From positions 1 to 9,574 of the forward strand of contig JACQGJ010000173.1 of the NCBI GenBank assembly GCA_016199605.1: a stretch of 9,574 bases of DNA. The letters are read 5' to 3'. Shown here piece after piece: positions 4,010 through 9,574 of the stretch. The translations under genes were made by a program, and so were the position numbers. Below the pieces are notes generated by a model. It had not been told where the DNA came from. It was given only the letters and a program-made list of their open reading frames with translations, and did not search any database. Every line of letters starts with the position of its first letter. Within the stretch, counting starts at the first letter, position 1. Origin of the DNA: Armatimonadota bacterium. GTDB lineage: Bacteria; Armatimonadota; Abditibacteriia; CG2-30-59-28.

Positions 4010-7000
4010 CCCAACCCCATGCCAGGCAACGGTTGAAAAGACTGATTGGCTCCACATTTTTCGTGGCAGTGACAGGCTGGCCAAACTGTGCCCGCCCTCA
4101 AGAATTGGTGGCTCTGCACACTGTCCCGATCGCCCTACCCGACCCTTCTTTCGAGCAAGGAGATCACCACACCTTTTTCGCTCCCACGGCAGGTCAGCCC
4201 GTCAACGGGCTGCAGCCGGCGAGCGACACCGCGCGTACCGGCAAGGGTTCCATGACTGCACGAGGTCCGATCCCGACGTGGGCGGGATTCTTCACTCAAC
4301 CTCAACCGGTCTCTCCAGGGACACGCCTTCAGTTCGAGGCTTGGATCAAAGCTGAGAAGGCAGGTGGGTTGGCGACTCTGTCGATCAACTGGAACGATGG
4401 CGGCAAGTACCTACGGCATGTTGCCGCTGAGAACGCAGTGGGAACGCACGGTTGGAAACGGGTCGTCCTCACCACCACGGTACCGCAGGACGCCAACCAC
4501 TATGTCCTTGGTTTGCGTGTCGACGGGTTGACAGGTCAGGTTTGGTACGACGACGTGGCCCTCTACCGCCTGGTTCCGCAGTCGGCGCATGGTGGGCGGT
4601 ACCTGTTCAGCGAGGACTTCGACACGGACCCTCTGCCCGACAAACGCTGGACCTTCGGTCGCGGTGGCAAGTGCGAATACGCCTACGACACTCAGGAACG
4701 GTTCCGTGGGAACGGCTGCCTGCGCGCCGGACCCGGCGATGCGATGTGGGGCCGCTGGTTCTCCCAGCAACGCCTTCGGGTCCGCCCGGGATATCGCTAT
4801 CGCCTGAGCGGCTACATCAAAACGAGCGGGGTTCGCCACGGCGTTCCGAGCCTCGGGCTGGGATTCTTCAAAGGCGACCAGCGCCTCGACGGTATCAGCA
4901 CCCGCAATGTCTATGAGCCGGACTGGACGCCTGTCGAGGCCGAAGGCGCAGCGCCGAGAGAAGCCGAGTGGGCGCAAGTCACGTGCGAGGCCAGTGGCCT
5001 GGAGGGAGTGGCCTGGTTTGATGCCCTCCAAGTCTTCGAGTCGCCGCAACCCGGAGTATGGATCGATCGACTCCAAGTCACTGGTTCCCCGCACGGTCTG
5101 CTTCCCGGTCACGATCTTGCGGGTGAGGTTGTGATCCTAAATCCGCTGAAGTCACGTAGGTTGCTGGAGCTGCACTGGACGCTGACTGATGTCGAAGGCA
5201 ACCTCCTGTGGCAACGAAAAGAGACGGTCTCTCTGCATAACAAAGCAACAGTCCGAGCTCATGCAGGGCGACAGAAGAAACTGGGATACTTCCACCTCAA
5301 GCTGGAGGTCTTTGAGAATGGCCTCCGGTTGGGTGGAGCCACTCGTAACGTTCCCGTCCTCCCTCCCCTACCCGTCAAACCCATGCCTCATGTCCCGTAC
5401 ACCGTAATCGCGGCGAACCAGTATTCCCTCGTAAAGGGGGCGCTGACGGAGGAGGAAGCCACCTGGCGCAGGTTCGCCCGCATGATGCGTGCGTCGGGAG
5501 TGACGAATCTACGAGTGTGGAATCACTGGACCGAGCAGAACTACCCGCCAGGCAGCCAGGGCGGGGACGGTGTGGTGCTAAAGCCGAGTGTCTACGACAT
5601 GGCCTGTCGTGTGGCGCGTGAGGAAGGGATCCGTGTCAGCATGGTCTTCTGGCTGGTCCCTCCCTGGGCACAAGGTCCTGAGGAAGACTGGCACTGTTAC
5701 AGGTTCACGCAGGAAGCGGCGAAGTACTATGCAAAAGTTGGCGTAGACCGGTTCGAGATTGATAACGAACCCGTGGGAACTCAGCGTTATCTCGACCGAC
5801 TCAAAGCTGGATACCTGGGCATCAAACGTGGGAACCCCTCCGCAGAGGCGCTCATGGCGGGACTGTTCTGGTACCATCGGCGGCCAAACGAGGGAATGTT
5901 CACGCTCGACGGGAACCTATTCAACGCTCTCGGTGAGCTTGCGGCGCCCTATACCGACCGCGTGAACTGGCACGAGTACTACCAGAGCCCTCCTGAGCAA
6001 CCCCTGTCTCGCGACCTTGCCGTCCACCGGGACCTCTGCGACCGGCGATTTGCTGGAAGCTATGGCACGAGCCTCTATATGACCGAGACGGCCTACTGCG
6101 CTTTTTCACCCGGCCCGGCAGGACATGTGACCGAACAGCAGCAAGCCGAGTGGGGTGTCAGGGAGTACCTCGTGACTCTTCGCGACAACTACCTCGACAT
6201 GGACAACAAGGCGTTCTGGTACTACTACCTGGACGATAACGGTGCTCCCTACTATGCCGCGGCCATGTCGGGGCTGTTGCGAATTGACATGTCCCCCAAG
6301 CCTTCATACCTCGCCATGCGTAACCTGGCGCCACTGATCGAGGGCGCCGAGCCGGTGGGTGAGATAGAGGTGGGGGAACCGTTCAAAGCGTTGCTGCTGC
6401 GCCGAGGGGCCGAACCGGTGATCGCAGTATGGAGCGCGGGTGAACCGGGTGATATCGCGATCGACGTAGGGCGGCGCCAGGTAACTTTGATTGACCTGTG
6501 GGGCAACACACGGCAGGCCGTCACTCACGAGGGGAAACTGGGTGTCCGCCTGACCGGATCGCCCCAATATGTTCTGGGGGCTGACGCTGCGACGGTATTC
6601 GCACCGGCCCTTGCCAACCAACTAACACGGTTGCGGACGGAGCTGCGTGCCCTCGGCTGGGCCGCGGCGGAACCTACACTTCAGCAGGTGTCAGAAACTA
6701 TCCCTGTATTGTTGGAGACTCACAAGTTCTCGGCTTTGCCCTCACTGGCCGACTCTGCGGAGAAGATGGTCGATGAGACAGTTGAGGATCTTGCCTCAGG
6801 CAAGCTGACGATGCGGGAGGCCGGTCCTCGATTCGCTCTCCTGCGGGTTGCCGATACCTGCCGTGTGGGAGGCGTGTTAGTCGGCGAGAGAAAGGAACAG
6901 ACCGGACAGGCGATCGCTGGAGCAGAGCTTCTGGAGAGGCAAGCCACGGAGGCGCTTGGTTCTCTGTCGGGTCAGACGCGCGCGCGAATCTTCGTTCAAC

Positions 7001-8277
7001 TCGGACAACGCAGACTGGAGCGCGTTCGCTGGCAACAGAAGCGCGGCTGGGATTCTGCGGTCAACACAGAGACCGCGCGTCTGGCAGCCCGGGATTTTCG
7101 TTTGGCCCTTCAACTTGCCAGGCTGGAACCCAATCCTCGTCTGGACGTTTGGCTGTCTTCCCCCGCCTACGAGCTTCGAGCAACAGGTAAAGCCGTCGAA
7201 TTTCCCGTGGCGGTCCACAATGCTTTTGAGTCGTCGATCGAGGGGCAGTTCCTCATCAACGCCCCTGCGGGATGGCGGATCGAGACCGACCAGACGAGGT
7301 TCCAGGTTGCACCCCAGCAACGGCTTGTTGTGGCGTGTCGCGCCACTCCCGAGGCGATCACCAGAGGACTCTCCGTGTTACGGCTGGCAGCTCGAATCGG
7401 GGACCGCGAGATCCTGCCGATTGCTTTCCAGCTTGAAGCCAGTGTTCCCATCTCAGTTCGCTGGCAGGCAGCGGAGAACGCTATCAACGTTGAGATTCAC
7501 AATCACTCCGATCAGCAGTTGCCGGAACAAGTGTTCATTGCGAATTGGGTCTCTCCCGGTTACGTGACCTTGCCCCCGATCCCTGCGGGGTCCTCCCTCG
7601 CCCTTCGCCTTCAGGCACCCGAGGGATTCCGGGCAGAGGCCAAGAGCCTGCCCTGCAAACTCGAAAGTCCGGAGTTGCACTGGCAGGGGGAGGCTGAGAG
7701 GAATGACACGTCCATTCAAGAGGCGAGACCTGTCACGGGGAATGCCACCGTTACGCCTACGGGTCCGTGGCTGGTTGTCGGTCCCTTCGACAATCCGCAG
7801 GAAGTGGCCGGGGTGGCCTTACATCCCGATAAAGGCCACGAGATAGATTATCTCTATGAGCATGGGGGAGAAACCGCTATCGTCCCGACCCCCAAGATGA
7901 CCTACACGAGCACTGTGGCGTCGGGAGGTATTGCAGCATGGCAGACGTATTCCGGCAACGGGGAGTGGGTTGACCTCGAAGCGGTGTTCGGGAAGACCGA
8001 CTACCGCGTCGCGTATATGGCCACCACCCTCCACTCAGAGGAATCACAGTTGGTCGTTCTCGAAACCGGCAGCGATGATGGCCTCAAGGTGTACCACGAT
8101 GGGAGGAAGGTGTGGGATTTCTGTGAGCGCCGTTCTGCCGCTCGCGCGGAGAACAAAACAGTCGTCCGTCTTCATCCCGGCGAGAACCGGTTCCTGCTCA
8201 AGTGCTTCGATGCGCAGGGAGAATGGGTCCTGTCGTTTCGCGCGGTCGCGACAGCGCGAGTGAGTTCCGCAGAATGA
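4006..8277 (+). CDS. Large secreted multidomain glycoside hydrolase (clan GH-A type)
   Basis: The product has 1423 residues. Residues 1-30 form a probable signal peptide (basic stretch, then 'LIGSTFFVAV'). Residues about 44-190 and 198-346 are two carbohydrate-binding-like beta sandwiches of CBM4/9 type ('DPSFEQG', 'WYDDV', later 'WFDALQVF'). Residues 349-455 form an Ig-like domain. Residues about 461-780 form a (beta/alpha)8 barrel with 'FEIDNEP' (N587, E588, likely acid/base) and 'YMTETAY' (E694, likely nucleophile), the NE...E pattern of clan GH-A (GH5/GH39-like). A beta domain follows (783-855), then a helical region (865-1042), two further beta sandwiches resembling NPCBM-associated NEW3 modules (1044-1230), and a PA14-like end with 'WLVVGPFDNP' and 'GSDDGLKVYHDG' (1253-1420). 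It should cleave a plant- or algal-type polysaccharide outside the cytoplasm; the exact GH family and substrate cannot be read. It overlaps the preceding gene by ATGA. Confidence 0.85.
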   Translation: MTQPHARQRLKRLIGSTFFVAVTGWPNCARPQELVALHTVPIALPDPSFEQGDHHTFFAPTAGQPVNGLQPASDTARTGKGSMTARGPIPTWAGFFTQPQPVSPGTRLQFEAWIKAEKAGGLATLSINWNDGGKYLRHVAAENAVGTHGWKRVVLTTTVPQDANHYVLGLRVDGLTGQVWYDDVALYRLVPQSAHGGRYLFSEDFDTDPLPDKRWTFGRGGKCEYAYDTQERFRGNGCLRAGPGDAMWGRWFSQQRLRVRPGYRYRLSGYIKTSGVRHGVPSLGLGFFKGDQRLDGISTRNVYEPDWTPVEAEGAAPREAEWAQVTCEASGLEGVAWFDALQVFESPQPGVWIDRLQVTGSPHGLLPGHDLAGEVVILNPLKSRRLLELHWTLTDVEGNLLWQRKETVSLHNKATVRAHAGRQKKLGYFHLKLEVFENGLRLGGATRNVPVLPPLPVKPMPHVPYTVIAANQYSLVKGALTEEEATWRRFARMMRASGVTNLRVWNHWTEQNYPPGSQGGDGVVLKPSVYDMACRVAREEGIRVSMVFWLVPPWAQGPEEDWHCYRFTQEAAKYYAKVGVDRFEIDNEPVGTQRYLDRLKAGYLGIKRGNPSAEALMAGLFWYHRRPNEGMFTLDGNLFNALGELAAPYTDRVNWHEYYQSPPEQPLSRDLAVHRDLCDRRFAGSYGTSLYMTETAYCAFSPGPAGHVTEQQQAEWGVREYLVTLRDNYLDMDNKAFWYYYLDDNGAPYYAAAMSGLLRIDMSPKPSYLAMRNLAPLIEGAEPVGEIEVGEPFKALLLRRGAEPVIAVWSAGEPGDIAIDVGRRQVTLIDLWGNTRQAVTHEGKLGVRLTGSPQYVLGADAATVFAPALANQLTRLRTELRALGWAAAEPTLQQVSETIPVLLETHKFSALPSLADSAEKMVDETVEDLASGKLTMREAGPRFALLRVADTCRVGGVLVGERKEQTGQAIAGAELLERQATEALGSLSGQTRARIFVQLGQRRLERVRWQQKRGWDSAVNTETARLAARDFRLALQLARLEPNPRLDVWLSSPAYELRATGKAVEFPVAVHNAFESSIEGQFLINAPAGWRIETDQTRFQVAPQQRLVVACRATPEAITRGLSVLRLAARIGDREILPIAFQLEASVPISVRWQAAENAINVEIHNHSDQQLPEQVFIANWVSPGYVTLPPIPAGSSLALRLQAPEGFRAEAKSLPCKLESPELHWQGEAERNDTSIQEARPVTGNATVTPTGPWLVVGPFDNPQEVAGVALHPDKGHEIDYLYEHGGETAIVPTPKMTYTSTVASGGIAAWQTYSGNGEWVDLEAVFGKTDYRVAYMATTLHSEESQLVVLETGSDDGLKVYHDGRKVWDFCERRSAARAENKTVVRLHPGENRFLLKCFDAQGEWVLSFRAVATARVSSAE

Positions 8278-8289
8278 CAAGGCAAACTC

Positions 8290-8318
8290 TTGAACCTGAA
8301 ATGGAATACCGGTATCAT
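8290..8318 (+). promoter_or_regulatory. Candidate promoter with overlapping palindrome
   Basis: TTGAAC (8290-8295) and TATCAT (8313-8318) are 17 bases apart, an acceptable sigma-70 pair just after the end of the hydrolase gene. A perfect 10-base palindrome, ATACCGGTAT (8306-8315), overlaps the -10 box where a dimeric repressor could bind. Both would serve the LamG gene starting at 8446. Confidence 0.4.
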
Positions 8319-8342
8319 GCCTGAAGTAGTGGTACCGAGGCC

Positions 8343-8363
8343 GCGACTTCGTGGTTGAGTCGC
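8343..8363 (+). promoter_or_regulatory. Leader hairpin upstream of the LamG gene
   Basis: GCGACT (8343-8348) pairs with AGTCGC (8358-8363) around a nine-base loop, in the 168-bp gap between the hydrolase and LamG genes. No T-run follows, so it is not a terminator. It would lie in the 5' leader if the promoter at 8290-8318 is used. The role is unknown. Confidence 0.3.
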
Positions 8364-8445
8364 TGGGACAGAGACGTAAGGCTATAGGCCGCCCTTTGAG
8401 TTTCGATCTGGTTTTGGTGGAGCTCCCCTGTGGAAAGGAAACAGC

Positions 8446-9574
8446 ATGAAGCAGCATAGGTCGGTCACTTTGCTATCACTTATCGGGATGGCGTGGCTGT
8501 TGTTCGCCGGCGCGCATCCGCCACTCGCAGATCCTGAACAGCCAACCTGTTATCTCCGCCAAGCTACCTGGCACGAGACCTTGCGCGTTTCGCGGGAAGC
8601 GTTGCTGAAACAGGAAAAGGCGACCGGCCAGGGATTGCCGCTGCCGGAGTTTGGGGCCTCGGACTACACCTTCATGGCGTGGATTCGGACGACTGCAGCC
8701 ACGGGGGCTTTGTTCTCGAAGTCTTCCCCTGACGGGCCGTGGGCGTGCAATGGCAAAGTGTTCTTCGTCAGCAACGGTCGGTTGTGCTACGACGTTGGTT
8801 GCATCAGCGTTGTAGGCGCCGACACTCCGGTGAATGATGGGAGGTGGCACCACGTCGCCCTCACCTACTCCGATTCCGAGCGTGTGGTTGAGTTCTTCGT
8901 GGACGGCAAGGTCGATGGGCACGTCTCTCAGAAAGGCAACCCGGATTTGCCAACCGATATCCTTCGTCTTGGCAGCATCGCCTCCAACTTCCACGCGCAG
9001 CCGAGCGGGTTCAACGGCGACATGGACGAAGCTCAGATCTTCTGTCGGAGGTTGAGCGCCGACGAGATCGCGGGGCACTACCGTCTGCCGCAGGCGCCCC
9101 TCGGCCCTTCCTGTGTCGGTTTCTGGAGCTTCGAGAAAGAAGCAGTGGATGTTTCAGGCAACAACAACCACGGACGACTCGAGGGCACGGTTACAGTGGA
9201 AGGAAGGTTCGGGGACTGTCTGCGCTTCGATGGCAAGTCCTCGGTTCTCGTCCCCAACGCAAAAGCCGATGCCCGCGTCGCGCGGGAGAGATTGTGGGAC
9301 CTGCTGGAACGGGACTTTCCAGACACGACCTCTCGTCGGCAGAGGCTCTACGAAAGACAAGACCATCTATGGGACGCCGATTGGGAGGTAGGCAACTTTC
9401 AATCTCTTGCCCGTCGCTATGCCGCTGCATCGAACCGAGTTCCCTTTCTTCGCCAACAGGCAGAGACGTTGGCCGCTGGTGTGAAGCAAACTGAGGACCT
9501 CCAGACAGTGCGACAGCTCTATCATCGTTCGCGGAAAATTGACGAAGCTGTGTCCGCTATTCGCTCACTGAACC
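8446..9574 (+). CDS. Secreted LamG (concanavalin A-like) domain protein, 3' end outside window
   Basis: ATG 8446 follows AAGGA (8435-8439) by six bases, and the frame stays open for 376 codons to the window edge. A signal peptide is evident (MKQHRSVTLLSLIGMAWLLFAG, cleavage near PLA-DPE). Residues about 70-210 form a LamG-like jelly roll ('FMAWIRTT', 'DGRWHHVALTY', 'VEFFVDGKVDG', 'LSADEIAGHY'), a glycan- or protein-binding fold. Residues about 225-272 match the beginning of another LamG domain ('VGFWSFE', 'DVSGNNNHGRLEG', 'GRFGDCLRFDG') but then switch to a charged helical region ('ERLWDLLERDF', 'RRQRLYERQDHLWD') that continues to the end. The total length, and whether a catalytic domain follows, cannot be seen. 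Its neighbour suggests carbohydrate binding or degradation. Confidence 0.85.
   Translation, partial: MKQHRSVTLLSLIGMAWLLFAGAHPPLADPEQPTCYLRQATWHETLRVSREALLKQEKATGQGLPLPEFGASDYTFMAWIRTTAATGALFSKSSPDGPWACNGKVFFVSNGRLCYDVGCISVVGADTPVNDGRWHHVALTYSDSERVVEFFVDGKVDGHVSQKGNPDLPTDILRLGSIASNFHAQPSGFNGDMDEAQIFCRRLSADEIAGHYRLPQAPLGPSCVGFWSFEKEAVDVSGNNNHGRLEGTVTVEGRFGDCLRFDGKSSVLVPNAKADARVARERLWDLLERDFPDTTSRRQRLYERQDHLWDADWEVGNFQSLARRYAAASNRVPFLRQQAETLAAGVKQTEDLQTVRQLYHRSRKIDEAVSAIRSLN

Noticed and set aside
4452..4916. Overlapping plus-strand frame of 154 codons inside the hydrolase gene
   Set aside because: It is an alternative frame within clear carbohydrate-binding domain coding sequence, with an Arg/Pro-rich product and no ribosome-binding site.

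Overview
The window reads like a piece of a GC-rich bacterial chromosome, probably from the Planctomycetota / Verrucomicrobiota / Lentisphaerota / Armatimonadota range. That guess rests on three signs: very large secreted multidomain carbohydrate-active proteins with a 'WLVVGPFDNP' C-terminal module, a LamG protein of the kind common there, and an interspersed palindrome (3141-3159) that reads as HGRDARGT on the minus strand. Phylum is inferred, not shown. All convincing genes are on the plus strand.

Left part (1-3291), an accessory or defence-island-like patchwork. Three unrelated gene modules stand in a row, and each is followed by a copy of the same C-terminal fragment of what looks like an N6-adenine DNA methylase / type IIG restriction enzyme. 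Module 1 is a DUF3800 protein (22-789), then tail copy 1 (to 1176). Module 2 is a small Pro/Gly-rich protein plus a DUF6338-like membrane protein (1276-2049), then tail copy 2 (2051-2302). Module 3 is an NYN-domain predicted ribonuclease with a zinc ribbon (2465-3079), then tail copy 3 (3076-3291). Tails 1 and 2 differ at 27 of 219 aligned bases with no gap. Tail 3 is older and shorter, but its stop codon aligns exactly with that of tail 1. Tails 1 and 2 are each followed almost at once by a near-consensus sigma-70 promoter driving the next module.

The most unusual part is the leader of the NYN gene (2340-2450). A TTGACT-17-TACAAT promoter is followed by three consecutive hairpins separated by two near-identical 11-nt linkers. 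The stems differ in sequence but share a closing CG pair and flanks (CTGC...AAT). The last hairpin is an 11-bp GNRA-capped stem followed by a T-rich run, which looks like a terminator, and then comes the ribosome-binding site of the nuclease gene. This is the layout of a type III toxin-antitoxin locus (promoter, repeated RNA, terminator, ribonuclease), but with a nuclease family not known to me as a type III toxin. It is the best candidate here for an undescribed system.

Right part (3269-9574), polysaccharide degradation. A small secreted beta-rich protein of unknown function (3269-4009) overlaps by four bases a 1423-residue secreted glycoside hydrolase of clan GH-A type (4006-8277) with two carbohydrate-binding-like modules and several C-terminal beta domains. 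After a 168-bp gap with its own candidate promoter, operator-like palindrome and leader hairpin, a secreted LamG-domain protein starts at 8446 and runs off the end of the window. The first two are probably co-translated and act on an extracellular or periplasmic polysaccharide; the third plausibly binds or processes a related glycan.
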